Shown one piece after another: positions 8,253-16,850 of a stretch of 31,334 nt of DNA (position 1 is its first letter; each line of letters begins with the position of its first letter). The notes under the pieces are model-generated. The model saw only the letters and a program-made list of their open reading frames with translations, searched no databases and was not told the DNA's origin. The position numbers and the translations under genes are program-made. The stretch is from positions 1 to 31,334 of the IMG/VR virus record IMGVR_UViG_3300042564_000329; one strand, given 5' to 3'. This DNA comes from a virus.

Positions 8253-8846
8253 TTAAACAGAATTCACAGCAGCTTTGTAGTGGTGTTCGTTGATACGAAC
8301 AGACACAACTACATACGCGTCAGTGAGGGAGTCAGTGATTTCATATCCAAAGCCGGTGATCTGGAATTGACCAGAAGTGGCTTGAATGGCGGTCAGGAAA
8401 GTGTTTGACAAACCTGTTTGTGTTGAGCCACCAGGAGAGGCGACTGTCCAATCACACTCTTCGCCGACAGCTGTTTGCACAGTTGTACCAGCAGAAGGGT
8501 TGTTGTATTGAACATCAAACAGTGTTTCAGGGTCATCATACACCCAAGCTGTGATCTCAGTCCCAGTCGTGCCAGAAGGCCAGAAAGGAGAGATTGAAGG
8601 CTTGCCGCTGGCGTCCAAATACTGAACACCTGCGAAGATGCCCAACAAAGAAACTCCATCGGTAGTGCCTGAACGAGTACCGTCAGACGTGCCGAGTTGA
8701 ATAACGCCGTTGTCAGTCAACTTAACGGGGTCACCGCTAAAAATGTTGGCTGCGTAGGCGCTGGCGATAACGTAGGCTTTCGGGCGCATCTGACCACTGT
8801 TGTGGTAAGACGCACGAAAACCAAAGGGTGCGCTTATCGAAGACAT
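8253..8846 (-). CDS. Capsid decoration / stabilisation-like protein (197 aa)
   Basis: 197 residues beginning MSSISAPFGFRASYHNSGQ, beta-rich and without Cys except one in EECDWTV. The opening ISAPFGFRxxYHxSGxxRP is a pattern I associate with a conserved virion protein encoded just upstream of the major capsid gene in many environmental phages. The domain SGDPVKLTDNGVIQL...LLGIFAGVQY resembles capsid-coating proteins. AGGAG precedes the ATG at 8846. The next gene's Shine-Dalgarno overlaps this gene's stop region, so it should be co-translated with the capsid protein. The decoration role is inference. Confidence 0.6.
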   Translation of the reverse strand: MSSISAPFGFRASYHNSGQMRPKAYVIASAYAANIFSGDPVKLTDNGVIQLGTSDGTRSGTTDGVSLLGIFAGVQYLDASGKPSISPFWPSGTTGTEITAWVYDDPETLFDVQYNNPSAGTTVQTAVGEECDWTVASPGGSTQTGLSNTFLTAIQATSGQFQITGFGYEITDSLTDAYVVVSVRINEHHYKAAVNSV

Positions 8847-8875
8847 AATTGCTCCTAATGGATTAAAAAGTTGCG

Positions 8876-9406
8876 TCAGGAAAGATCAAACTGAGCTTCC
8901 CGCTGTTGCCCTATTTCCATATTGCCGTCTCCCATGGTCAAGCGCGACTTAGACGTACGAGCTTGCTGCTCGAGGAACTCAGCCGTGTCGGTGAGTTTCT
9001 CTTCTTCACGCAGGGGTGCATCGTGATGCGCCTCCTTCATGTATTTCTCATAAAGAGAAATAGGCAGCTTAAAAGCCAACATCTCATTCACCCCAATGAA
9101 CCCCACCCAGTCACCCGTCTTAAGGGTTGCGTATTCCCAGCCAGGAACGTCTTCTGGCTTCAAAGGCTCGTAGCCTAAGCGGATCCGCATCTGGATCGAA
9201 TCACGAGGGTTAGTCGTGGTCAGCCAGCAACAATGCCAGCCGGAGAGTTTCGGTAAGTCCGGTAAAGAGGACTGAAAAAACTGCTGACGGAACATTTCAA
9301 CCCGCTCATCTTCGGTCACCTCGCGGTTTTGTGTTACTGCGCGATCTAACATCGCACGATTCTCACGACCTTCTCCTGCGGATTTCTTCAAGCGTTCGTC
9401 TGTCAT
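8876..9406 (-). CDS. Conserved phage protein of the head module (176 aa)
   Basis: 176 residues: a charged N-terminus (EGRENRAMLDRAVTQNREVTEDERVEMFR), a compact core (LSGWHCCWLTTTNPRDSIQMRIRLGYEPLKPEDVPGW), then KTGDWVGFIGVNEMLAFKLPISLYEKYM, and a helical tail with EEEKLTDTAEFLEQQ. The core recalls unnamed proteins found between scaffold and capsid genes in other phages. No enzyme motif is visible. AAAGGAGCG precedes the ATG at 9406, and a good promoter lies 30-60 bp upstream, so it is the first gene of the capsid transcript. Confidence 0.65.
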   Translation of the reverse strand: MTDERLKKSAGEGRENRAMLDRAVTQNREVTEDERVEMFRQQFFQSSLPDLPKLSGWHCCWLTTTNPRDSIQMRIRLGYEPLKPEDVPGWEYATLKTGDWVGFIGVNEMLAFKLPISLYEKYMKEAHHDAPLREEEKLTDTAEFLEQQARTSKSRLTMGDGNMEIGQQREAQFDLS

Positions 9407-9436
9407 AATACTCGCTCCTTTCAGCGATTGAAACCA

Positions 9437-9465
9437 ATTATAGGGTTTGAAAATTAAAAAGCCAA
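9437..9465 (-). promoter_or_regulatory. Sigma70-like promoter for the capsid genes
   Basis: On the minus strand TTGGCT (9465-9460) and a perfect TATAAT (9442-9437) are separated by exactly 17 bp. Transcription would start near 9430 and give a leader of about 24 bases that includes the AAAGGAG site of the 176-aa gene. The -35 block reads TTGGCTTTTT, like the other promoters here. Confidence 0.7.
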
Positions 9466-9479
9466 ATCATTCAAGCGTT

Positions 9480-10436
9480 TCACGCTTTGTTAGTACGGTC
9501 GTACTCGGCGTAGCGCTTGACGTATTTCATGCGCAACACTGGATCATCCCACACGCCAGCCTCAATCAATGCCTGCTTGCGCTCAGGACTGACGTAAATT
9601 TCTTTACGCGTAGAAGCCGGTGCGTGCTCACGTCCGGAACCCACTGCGGGACCACCGCGAGGAGTGCGTTCCTCCCTAGAGTCACGGCGTTCATTCTTGA
9701 ACTTTTCAGGCAATCGGCGGGCAGCACGCTTGCGCAATTCATCCCAGTATTCCTCTGACTGTGGATTGTAACCGTCCTTGGCTAATGATTGGTCAATAGC
9801 GATAACAATCGCAGAGTCTTCATCGCGACCCTGTGAGTCGTACCATGGATTCTCTTTGATGAACTCATTAGCGTAATGCATGGTCATGTCATCAAGCTGC
9901 TGACCCTGTGGCTGGGGGCGCTGTTGGGCGGCTTGTTGCTTGGCGTACTGGAGCTGCTGCACTTTCTGCATAGCTTGATCGCGGTACTTGAGCGCCTGAG
10001 CTACGTCCTTGCCGTTGCCCGCCTCCACCGCCTTAGCGATGACGCGCTCCGCCATCTCGGCTTCCTTCGCCGCGCTAGCAATGTGTGCGTCGTACGTGCC
10101 GAGGTCTACTTGATGCGCTCGGTGCTCTTGAAGAGATACGCGGCGCTCAAGGTCATCATTTCGTTTACGCAGGAAGTCCAGCTCGAGTTTGTCGCGCTTG
10201 ATGGCTTGATCGCGGCGGTCTTTACGCTCGAGCTTTTCAAGGCGGCGTCGCTCACGTATCGCCTCTCGCTCGTCGTCATTGCCGTCTTCGGCTGCTGAGG
10301 ACGCGGTTCGTTCATCACCGCTGTCATCTGAATCATCGTCCTGCTCTTCCTGTCTGTCGGTTAGTTTTGACTCGTCTTCGACGATGATGATTTCTTCACC
10401 ACCGCGTTCGTCGTCTTCTTTCATCACATTAGCCAT
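9480..10436 (-). CDS. Probable capsid scaffold protein (318 aa)
   Basis: 318 residues, very polar. Residues 5-65 are strongly acidic (EDDERGGEE, EEQDDDSDDSGDE). Residues 65-190 are predicted coiled coil or helix rich in Arg, Lys, Glu and Gln (RRRLEKLERKDRRDQ, EMAERVIAKAV, QQLQYAKQQAAQQRPQPQ). Residues 190-260 hold a conserved-looking block (MTMHYANEFIKENPWYDSQG). The C-terminus is basic. This composition and a place just before the capsid genes are typical of P22-type scaffolds. AAAGGAG stands before the ATG at 10436. No protease is encoded nearby, which fits a scaffold that leaves the shell intact as in P22; that part is inference. Confidence 0.7.
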   Translation of the reverse strand: MANVMKEDDERGGEEIIIVEDESKLTDRQEEQDDDSDDSGDERTASSAAEDGNDDEREAIRERRRLEKLERKDRRDQAIKRDKLELDFLRKRNDDLERRVSLQEHRAHQVDLGTYDAHIASAAKEAEMAERVIAKAVEAGNGKDVAQALKYRDQAMQKVQQLQYAKQQAAQQRPQPQGQQLDDMTMHYANEFIKENPWYDSQGRDEDSAIVIAIDQSLAKDGYNPQSEEYWDELRKRAARRLPEKFKNERRDSREERTPRGGPAVGSGREHAPASTRKEIYVSPERKQALIEAGVWDDPVLRMKYVKRYAEYDRTNKA

Positions 10437-10449
10437 AAATCATCTCCTT

Positions 10450-10863
10450 TCAGATGAATGCTCGGATTGCCAACGGGTCGCCAGTTACCTGCCCGATGAT
10501 GTCCAAGTCGTTAAAAATCACAAACATAGCAGATCCGTCAGTGTCAGGAATCTTGACTTCCCAACGATCACCGCCGTACTTAGCCACGCGAACGTATTCA
10601 CCGGCTTTGCACCACTCACCCTCTGGCCACGTCTTCATGTCATTGCGGTTCTTGAAAGCCAGCGGACCCAAGGCAACCACTTTGCCAATCTGAGTGTTCC
10701 ACTTCTCTGTATCATTAGTACCCGCGATGTCAATAATAATGCCACCAGCTGATTTCTTTTTCGGTGTGCGAATCTGAATCAGAACACGGCTCCCGAAAGG
10801 CTGAATTCCAGCATCTACTGCTGGGAAAGCCTCCGCCATTGCGTCCTCATAAGTCATTGTCAA
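10450..10863 (-). CDS. GroES-like co-chaperonin
   Basis: About 135-137 residues with the Cpn10 pattern: PFGSRVLIQI near the N-terminus, a mobile-loop-like TPKKKSAGGIIID, WNTQIGKVVALGPLAF (GroES G-xV-xxVGxG-like strand), AGEYVRVAKYGGDRWEV, and a closing FVIFNDLDIIGQ. It is longer than the ~97 residues of bacterial GroES because of an N-terminal extension and a C-terminal tail. It would cap the host GroEL and help fold the capsid protein, as T4 gp31 does. A TTG at 10863 lies 7 bases from AGGAG, whereas the first ATG (10857) lies 13 bases away, so TTG is the better-placed start. It overlaps the preceding 65-aa gene by 17 bases. Confidence 0.75.
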   Translation of the reverse strand: MTMTYEDAMAEAFPAVDAGIQPFGSRVLIQIRTPKKKSAGGIIIDIAGTNDTEKWNTQIGKVVALGPLAFKNRNDMKTWPEGEWCKAGEYVRVAKYGGDRWEVKIPDTDGSAMFVIFNDLDIIGQVTGDPLAIRAFI

Positions 10864-11044
10864 GGTTTTTCTCCTGGTCTAGAAGGTTTAAAAGTACGTC
10901 GATTGCTGCCTCATAACCAGCAACCATTCCCACGCGATACCCGTACTCAAAAGTATCGCGAGTCTGGGGTCGTCTCAAAGCGGTAACAGCGAATGACTGC
11001 TGTTCTGCTTTCAGACGATTCAGAAGTTGAGACTCAATGTTCAT
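10847..11044 (-). CDS. Small conserved phage protein (65 aa)
   Basis: 65 residues, helical and amphipathic: MNIESQLLNRLKAEQQSF, then TFEYGYRVGMVAGYEAAIDVLLN, then an acidic tail. The FEYG-x-RVG-x-xAGYEAAIDVLL block recurs in small phage proteins beside portal and scaffold genes. I know no function. Its ATG overlaps the TGA of the 45-aa gene by four bases, and its 3' end overlaps the co-chaperonin gene, so all three are probably translationally coupled. Confidence 0.65.
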   Translation of the reverse strand: MNIESQLLNRLKAEQQSFAVTALRRPQTRDTFEYGYRVGMVAGYEAAIDVLLNLLDQEKNLDNDL

Positions 11045-11178
11045 GCAGGAGTCTTAGGTGTAGAAGGCGCAGCGGGCAGGGTCTGACCGTTCAGCTTCTC
11101 ACCCGCCGCTAGGCGGTGTTTCTGTTTCACAAATGCGCCAGTCATAGGGACTGTGCCAGGAGTAGGTTTATCGCTCAT
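11041..11178 (-). CDS. Very small protein between portal and 65-aa gene (45 aa)
   Basis: A 45-codon gene. It starts MSDKPTPGTVPMTGAFVKQK and ends in an Ala/Pro/Thr-rich tail. GAGGAAAACATC precedes the ATG at 11178, and its TGA overlaps the next ATG (ATGA), which is the pattern of true genes in this phage. It starts 11 bp after the portal stop. I do not recognise the family; the sequence looks flexible apart from the central KQKHRLAAGEKL. Confidence 0.6.
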   Translation of the reverse strand: MSDKPTPGTVPMTGAFVKQKHRLAAGEKLNGQTLPAAPSTPKTPA

Positions 11179-11188
11179 GATGTTTTCC

Positions 11189-13681
11189 TCAAGGGTTAGG
11201 GTTAATACCAGTTCCAGTGCTCACTGCGACCTTCTCACCCGTAGCCATTTCGGCAGCGGCAAGCAGTTTCGCGGTGTCGTTGTCAGCCGTGTTCATGCGC
11301 TCGCGGGTCTCAAGATCAGCGGCGGTGCGTTCGTTTTCGGCTTGTTGTCTCATCTGCTCGGTCTGCATGCGCTCAGACTCGGCTTGTTGATCAGCAGCCA
11401 ACTTAGCCGCTTCAAGCTGCTGCTGTGTTTGCATCTTCTGCTGCTCGATTTGCAACTTAGCTTGGTCAATCTGCATACGCTGCTCCAGCGCTTTACCTTG
11501 GACTTGCGCGTTGAGCTGGGCGACCTCCATGCTCTTGTCAGGCGGCATGGGTGGCTGGGGCTTGAACTGCTGAGCGGCTTGATCAATCTGCGCCAACTCT
11601 TGACCGAAGCTCCCGAGCTGTGCCTCGATGAATTTCTGCACTTCTAAGATGACTTTGACCTGATCTTCGGCTTCTTCAGGGATCAACTCCTCACGCTGCG
11701 CCTTGTCAACAGCGTTGTGCGCTTCGACTAGGTAGTAATTGAGCAGGTGATCACGCAAATGCGTCGCCATCGGGTACAAATACGTCTTTGCGATAGCGGG
11801 ATTTGACCCGAACAGCGGCGATTTCAGGAAAGGGATGTGCGTCATGAAATGCGCCATGTGATCTTGCGACGGGAGCACGTAAATTGGGCGTCCCATGGCG
11901 GCTGCGACGTTCTCGCTCACCGGATCCATGTCCTCGCTTCCTGGCAACGGCTGCAGCACCTCATTTGCAGGCACTTTCATGTTGCGGAGGAACATTTCCT
12001 CAACTTTGCGTGCGTCATACATCTGCGGCATGGCTTGTGCACGCTGCATGATTGCCTGAGTTTGCGCAAAACGCTGGGTTTCGCTGAAAATTGCGGGGTC
12101 GCTGACCGGAATGATGTCCATCGGACCGTCAAAATCAGACGGATCAATTTCAAGACCGGCAGATTGTGCCTCAATGTCCTCAGTCGTCAAGTATGCGCTG
12201 TTGATGCGGTGCAAAATTTTGAAGCAACGCGCCATCGAGCCATGCAAACGGCTGTGAATTGACGAAAACACCACCATGCCCTGCTCAATGAGCGCCATGG
12301 TTGTGCCTACAGGCTGGTTAGGGTTCTGGTCAGATAGCTTCTCAAAGGACGTTTGCACCACACCCTTGCCTGCGTCTACGAGGAAACCCAGAAGCGAGAA
12401 CAAAGTTGGGCTGGGACCGTTAAACGGCAGCGGCATTGCCAGCTTGCGCACGTCATCGATGAGCGCCCCACCCTCCATCTCAACCACTTCTGTCGGTTGG
12501 ACGTTCAGCGTCTGGCCTCCTGGTCCCCCTTTGAGCTTCAACAGCGTGGGCACGTTCTGAATGTGAGCCGAGTCAAGCAGGGCGCGGAGTGCGCCAGTGG
12601 CTGCGCCGCTCAAGCCGCCAATCATGTGCGTCAGACCGATGGGGTACGCGCCACGCCAAGGCACAAACGGGAACTCCACAATCCAATCTAGCTCAAGCTG
12701 GCGCGGGTCATCAGGCTCCCAGTTACGGTACAACCCCAAGCCGAGGTTAGTCGTCTTGTCAATGCTCAGAATATACGGCTCCGGACCATCCCCGAAGTCA
12801 AGGTACGTGTAAACTTCAAAGATCGTACGTAAGCCATCTTCGTTGTAGCTCAGGTCTTTACGTCCCTCAATCTTGTCGTTAGCCTGAGTGGACTTGCTGA
12901 ACTCGGGATCTTCCGGCATACCCAAGTCAACGTCAATGTACATACCAGACTTGACGCGACGCTGGTACTCAAACTTCGTGATGTACTGCACGTGCGTCTT
13001 ACGCTCGGCGGTGTAGAAGTTGGTCGCCGCAAACGGCAGGTAGATGTCATCAATAGCGATGAACTCAGCACAGGGGCGGCGGTGCAACGGGTTCCACATG
13101 AACTTCATGTACTGACCGCCGCCGAGCGGGAGCTGCGTGCTCAACTGCTCAAGCTCTCCGCGGAACTCCACCATCTGCTCAGTCGTCTGCCAGTTCATGA
13201 ACTCGGCTTTACGCTCTGCTTTCTGAATCTTAGACTTGTCCCGCTCGCCCAGCACCTTGCTCTTGACGGGACCACTAGGCGGGAAGACCTCCTTCATGAA
13301 GCGGGCAGAGAAGTCCACGCACGCCTCGACGAGCATCGGGTGCACGACCTTGTTTGCGCCGGTGAACTGAGCGCCTCCTGGTGCATCATCACCTAAGCCC
13401 GTACGACGCAAGCCCTCCTCGTACTGCTTGTCACGCTTCTCACGAGCCTCTTTGTCGTTGCCGATCTTTTCCACAAGGTCGCTAATCGCGGTCTTGAGCA
13501 GGTCTTGATCGACCTCGTCAACGATGTTGGCAAAGTGGGCGAGCTTATCGGCGAGGTCTTCCTCATTCTTCTCACGAATGATTGCCCCGCCGTCTTCGGT
13601 GTCTTCTACCTCGTTGTCGACGTCCTCAAGCTGAACTGTCTCGCCTTCGGGCAGGTCGTCTTCCATTCTTTCAATAGCCAT
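11189..13681 (-). CDS. Portal protein (P22 gp1-like, long form)
   Basis: 830 residues, about the size of long podovirus portals. The N-terminal 40 residues are acidic. The core contains GANKVVHPMLVEACVDFSARFMKEVFPP, QLPLGGGQYMKFMWNPLHRRP, FIAIDDIYLPFAATNFYTAER, FPFVPWRGAYPIGLTHMIGG, GALRALLDSAHIQNVPTLLK and ALIEQGMVVFSSIHSRLHGSM, which is the order of clip, stem, wing and crown elements in P22-type portals. From about residue 690 the tail is a long Gln-rich coiled coil (QLNAQVQGKALEQRMQIDQAKLQ...), like the P22 barrel helix that projects into the capsid. It would form the dodecameric ring for DNA packaging and exit. It is followed closely by the co-chaperonin and scaffold genes. Confidence 0.9.
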   Translation of the reverse strand: MAIERMEDDLPEGETVQLEDVDNEVEDTEDGGAIIREKNEEDLADKLAHFANIVDEVDQDLLKTAISDLVEKIGNDKEAREKRDKQYEEGLRRTGLGDDAPGGAQFTGANKVVHPMLVEACVDFSARFMKEVFPPSGPVKSKVLGERDKSKIQKAERKAEFMNWQTTEQMVEFRGELEQLSTQLPLGGGQYMKFMWNPLHRRPCAEFIAIDDIYLPFAATNFYTAERKTHVQYITKFEYQRRVKSGMYIDVDLGMPEDPEFSKSTQANDKIEGRKDLSYNEDGLRTIFEVYTYLDFGDGPEPYILSIDKTTNLGLGLYRNWEPDDPRQLELDWIVEFPFVPWRGAYPIGLTHMIGGLSGAATGALRALLDSAHIQNVPTLLKLKGGPGGQTLNVQPTEVVEMEGGALIDDVRKLAMPLPFNGPSPTLFSLLGFLVDAGKGVVQTSFEKLSDQNPNQPVGTTMALIEQGMVVFSSIHSRLHGSMARCFKILHRINSAYLTTEDIEAQSAGLEIDPSDFDGPMDIIPVSDPAIFSETQRFAQTQAIMQRAQAMPQMYDARKVEEMFLRNMKVPANEVLQPLPGSEDMDPVSENVAAAMGRPIYVLPSQDHMAHFMTHIPFLKSPLFGSNPAIAKTYLYPMATHLRDHLLNYYLVEAHNAVDKAQREELIPEEAEDQVKVILEVQKFIEAQLGSFGQELAQIDQAAQQFKPQPPMPPDKSMEVAQLNAQVQGKALEQRMQIDQAKLQIEQQKMQTQQQLEAAKLAADQQAESERMQTEQMRQQAENERTAADLETRERMNTADNDTAKLLAAAEMATGEKVAVSTGTGINPNP

Positions 13682-13689
13682 TACTCACC

Positions 13690-16689
13690 TCACATAAACT
13701 GGTTAACGATCGCATCTACGCGACCGGAGTCGTACGCCGACACACTGCCGCCCTCGGCATAATTCTGCGGGGCGCTGATGCTGCTCATGATTTGCTCAAT
13801 GCGTGACGGGTCGTAAGACACCGAACCGCCCTCGGCGTAACGCGTGGCTTTGACTGTGTCAGGCTTCAACGAGGCGCGACCCTTCTGAGTGGCGGGCGTG
13901 CCGCGCTTAGCTTCACGCTCTACGGAGTCCAACAACTCCTGCAGCGAGCGGGTGTCCTTGCCCAGCTGAATGCCGAGCGCGTTGTTGTGTACGTCGGTCG
14001 GGTAGTCAGAGCGCGGCTCGCTCAGACCCATCCAGTGACCGGCGGTGCGGAAGGGGGCTTCCTTGAACTCGTACGCTTTGCCTAAGAAGTCCGCAATCCC
14101 TGGACTGGTCTTCTGCGCAGCGAGCGCCGAGGCGAGCATGTGTCGTGCGGCATCGCGCTTGACGTTGTCGCGCTCGTTGGGGAACATCTCCTGCGCCACG
14201 GTCTCAGAGTAAAGTCTCAGGTTCATAAGCGTCGGGTCGGGTAAGCCCTCACCAGCACGCGTGACTGAGCCGCCTTCGGCGTAGCCTTCTCTACCTAAGC
14301 TAGGATCAACAAACTCGCGGAACTGACTACGAGACATAAAGCGCGGCGCGTTTGGTGATTGGCCAACGGCTTCGTAAAAAAGCGCTTTACCCTTTTTAAA
14401 ATCATCAGGGAAAAGATCATTGACATATCTCATCAGACTGTTTGAATCTTTCAAGTCAACGATGTCGTAATGGTCAAGATCGTTAACTCTACCCCACTCG
14501 CCAGTGTTCAAAAACTTAAGCACCGAGTCGGTGATCTTAGCTTTGTACTGAGGGTCGCGCTTCACGTATTCACGGGCGCGTTCGCTGTTAAAAGTATTCT
14601 CAACCGGCTTCAGCTCTACAATGTTTTTAGGCGGTTCTGGAAAGTCGTTGAGTTGAGCTTGTATCTCTGGGCGCTGCATCAGCTCGTTAAGAACTTGCTT
14701 CTGTCTTTCGAACGCTTTGCCTTGGGACGACCAACCTTCAATACCCGTCACAGCCTGCACCTCTTTCAGCAACTCAGCTTGTGTGCTGTCCGACAAACGA
14801 TTGAAGGGGTTAGAAAACATCTTACCTTCTGGCGAATAATCGGTCATCGCCTGTGCGTGCGGACGACCCTCAGCATCGAGCAATGTGGCGAGGCGGCGGT
14901 CGCCTGAGCCGTAAGCCTTGGCGAGACTTTCACCTTGCGTACACCAACCGGCTTGTTTGCCGATCGTCGTGCAGAGCTTCATAGCCGACTCGTCAACAGT
15001 CGCCGGAATATCAACCCAAGTCATTCCTGGTTCTTTGACGAACGAAAGTTGCGTATCAGGTATCTGCATTCTCGGTGTGGCGGTCAGGTTACCCATCATG
15101 TCGCCCAGCTCAGCCTTAGCTGCTTCCTCGGAGCGCCACTTGTTGACTGCGTCAACTTTCTCCACCATCTGCTTCATCGTCACCTTGTCAAGCTGCTGAG
15201 GTGTCAAGCGTAACGCGGCGGGCAAACCTGACTCGGGGTCAAGCATGTTCTGAATCTCGTCAGCCATGTGATTGAACCCGAGGTTCTCATTGAGATCCAT
15301 AGGTCTGTCAATCTTATAAATCGGAGTCTCTGGGGAGAGCTTTTCAATCCAAGGGTTACGCTCCGCTATCGCAATTTCTTGCTTACCGTTACTTACAAAG
15401 TTGGGCATTTCACGCGCCATACGGAAACGATCTTGAAATTCCCGCGCAGGGGTAGCGGTGATCTCGGCGTCCGAAAGAGCTTCCCACATCTCAGCTTTGC
15501 GAGAGTTAACTTCCATGTTCTCAGGATAACCCGCGTCTGCGTGTTTCTTGACGGCGAACCCTTCCTCGGGGTAACCCGCTTTAACACGCATAGCGGCTAC
15601 GTCTTCAGGTAGCCACATGCCGAGTTCTTCCGCTTCACCAGGAATATGCGAGTAGCCTTGCTCGTGCGCTAGACGGATCGGGTCGTCCGGTGTGCCCATC
15701 TCGTTGCGGATGTACTTTTCGAGCTTAGTGTCAAGCCACTTGTTGAGCGCTAATCTGTCTTCGCCGTAGAGCTTTTCTAAGACGTCAGGTCTGTTTTCTT
15801 TTAGCCACGGGACAGGAGAATTGTAAGCACTAGGACCCAGATCCACCATTTTTGACCAGAGGTCTTCACCAGCGGCTTGGTTGATCATATCGCCGCTCAT
15901 GACTTCAGGATTACGCTTCAGCGGTTGTACTGACATAGTAACGCTGTCTCTTGAACCCTGCGGCGGTTGCCAGTTGCCACCCTTCGGCTTCACCGCGTAC
16001 AGGGGCTTAGCCGCCTGTGGTACGAGCTTAGCCAGTGGTCCGCTGTTGTCAAGAATGGCTCGGTTGAGTTCCTCGCCGACCATACGTGCTCCGGCTACAC
16101 CGGTTTTCTTAGCGACTCGACCGAGTGGTCCCGCCATCGGTGCGACCAACATCGCCGCCTCAGCCGTATCATCGGGCAGCAGGGGGACGTTAGCCTTGTT
16201 GACGTTGGTGATGGGTTGCCCGTAGCTCAAGCGCTCAGCAGTACGAGCTAGCGCTGGCACACCGAGGAACTCCATCGTCCCCTGCATCTGCTGCGTGCGC
16301 CGTGGCGAGTAAGTCTGCTTCAGGAACTCCGCAATAGAACCCAACGCGGCGTTCTGCGGCTGTGCGCGCATTGAACCGCCGTCGTAGTAGTTCGTCTTGA
16401 CGAACCCGCCATCTGCCCACTTGACCTTGTTTGCCCAATACGCTGGACTGCTCGGACCCTTAGCAATGTTCTTTGCGTGACGTGACTTGAACGAGGCTCG
16501 CTTAGCCTTCATGCGGTCGGACTCGCCCTCCTTGGGCTTACCTGCTGTGCTAGCGCCCTGCTCGCCGAAGCGAATGATCTTCTCCTTGCCGTCTACCTTC
16601 GTCTTCACGATGTGTGACTTAGTAGGATGGCTCGGTGTGCGCCGTGGTTGATTCAGCGGCAGGCTGTCCTTGTCAACGCGGTTGGTCAT
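13690..16689 (-). CDS. 999-aa multidomain virion-type protein with YAEGGSV repeats
   Basis: 999 residues with no family I can name for the whole. Residues 1-91 form a basic module (RTPSHPTKSHIVKTKVDGKE, then FKSRHAKNIAKGPSSPAYWA) that looks like a small phage protein fused in. Glycine motifs ADGGFV (92), YYDGGSM (101) and three exact YAEGGSV copies (803, 951, 977) punctuate it. Residues about 573-615 (CTTIGKQAGWCTQ, then GDRRLATLLDAEGRPHAQ) recall the conserved core of PcfJ-like phage proteins. Residues about 820-920 contain DAARHMLASAL and TDVHNNALG, the D-RH...HNN-G signature of DUF6973-like domains. It lies between terminase and portal, ATGA-coupled to the 54-aa gene. A packaged or ejected protein is possible; no function is proven. 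Confidence 0.75.
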   Translation of the reverse strand: MTNRVDKDSLPLNQPRRTPSHPTKSHIVKTKVDGKEKIIRFGEQGASTAGKPKEGESDRMKAKRASFKSRHAKNIAKGPSSPAYWANKVKWADGGFVKTNYYDGGSMRAQPQNAALGSIAEFLKQTYSPRRTQQMQGTMEFLGVPALARTAERLSYGQPITNVNKANVPLLPDDTAEAAMLVAPMAGPLGRVAKKTGVAGARMVGEELNRAILDNSGPLAKLVPQAAKPLYAVKPKGGNWQPPQGSRDSVTMSVQPLKRNPEVMSGDMINQAAGEDLWSKMVDLGPSAYNSPVPWLKENRPDVLEKLYGEDRLALNKWLDTKLEKYIRNEMGTPDDPIRLAHEQGYSHIPGEAEELGMWLPEDVAAMRVKAGYPEEGFAVKKHADAGYPENMEVNSRKAEMWEALSDAEITATPAREFQDRFRMAREMPNFVSNGKQEIAIAERNPWIEKLSPETPIYKIDRPMDLNENLGFNHMADEIQNMLDPESGLPAALRLTPQQLDKVTMKQMVEKVDAVNKWRSEEAAKAELGDMMGNLTATPRMQIPDTQLSFVKEPGMTWVDIPATVDESAMKLCTTIGKQAGWCTQGESLAKAYGSGDRRLATLLDAEGRPHAQAMTDYSPEGKMFSNPFNRLSDSTQAELLKEVQAVTGIEGWSSQGKAFERQKQVLNELMQRPEIQAQLNDFPEPPKNIVELKPVENTFNSERAREYVKRDPQYKAKITDSVLKFLNTGEWGRVNDLDHYDIVDLKDSNSLMRYVNDLFPDDFKKGKALFYEAVGQSPNAPRFMSRSQFREFVDPSLGREGYAEGGSVTRAGEGLPDPTLMNLRLYSETVAQEMFPNERDNVKRDAARHMLASALAAQKTSPGIADFLGKAYEFKEAPFRTAGHWMGLSEPRSDYPTDVHNNALGIQLGKDTRSLQELLDSVEREAKRGTPATQKGRASLKPDTVKATRYAEGGSVSYDPSRIEQIMSSISAPQNYAEGGSVSAYDSGRVDAIVNQFM

Positions 16690-16850
16690 TTCTTCCTCGC
16701 CGCTCTCATGTTGTCGACGAGGTTGGGGTAAGGGCGTCCGGCGCTCTTTGCTGCCGCCTTGGCGGATGACTTAGCCGCTGGTGACAGCGTCTTGCTCTCG
16801 CCGAGGCTCTTGGGGCGGGCTTTGTCCCAGATTGGTTTCTTAGGCTGCAT
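16686..16850 (-). CDS. Small basic phage protein with GRPYPNLVDNMRAA motif (54 aa)
   Basis: A 54-residue lysine/alanine-rich protein that begins MQPKKPIWDKARPKSL and ends GRPYPNLVDNMRAARKK. The final motif recurs in tiny proteins near the terminase and portal genes of many environmental phages, so I judge this a real gene despite its size. The 5' end overlaps the 3' end of the large terminase gene by 11 bases, and its TGA overlaps the ATG of the 999-aa gene (ATGA). The net positive charge suggests nucleic-acid contact, but no function is known to me. Confidence 0.7.
   Translation of the reverse strand: MQPKKPIWDKARPKSLGESKTLSPAAKSSAKAAAKSAGRPYPNLVDNMRAARKK

Noticed and set aside
7790-8293. 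167-codon plus-strand frame
   Set aside because: It lies entirely across the well-supported capsid gene on the other strand and has no recognisable protein features.
9876-10298. 140-codon plus-strand frame resembling a membrane protein
   Set aside because: It is antisense to the scaffold coiled coil; its hydrophobicity comes from the reverse complement of charged codons.
11153-11647. Leu-rich 164-codon plus-strand frame
   Set aside because: It is the antisense of the Gln-rich portal coiled coil; Gln/Lys codons read backwards give Leu. No ribosome site.
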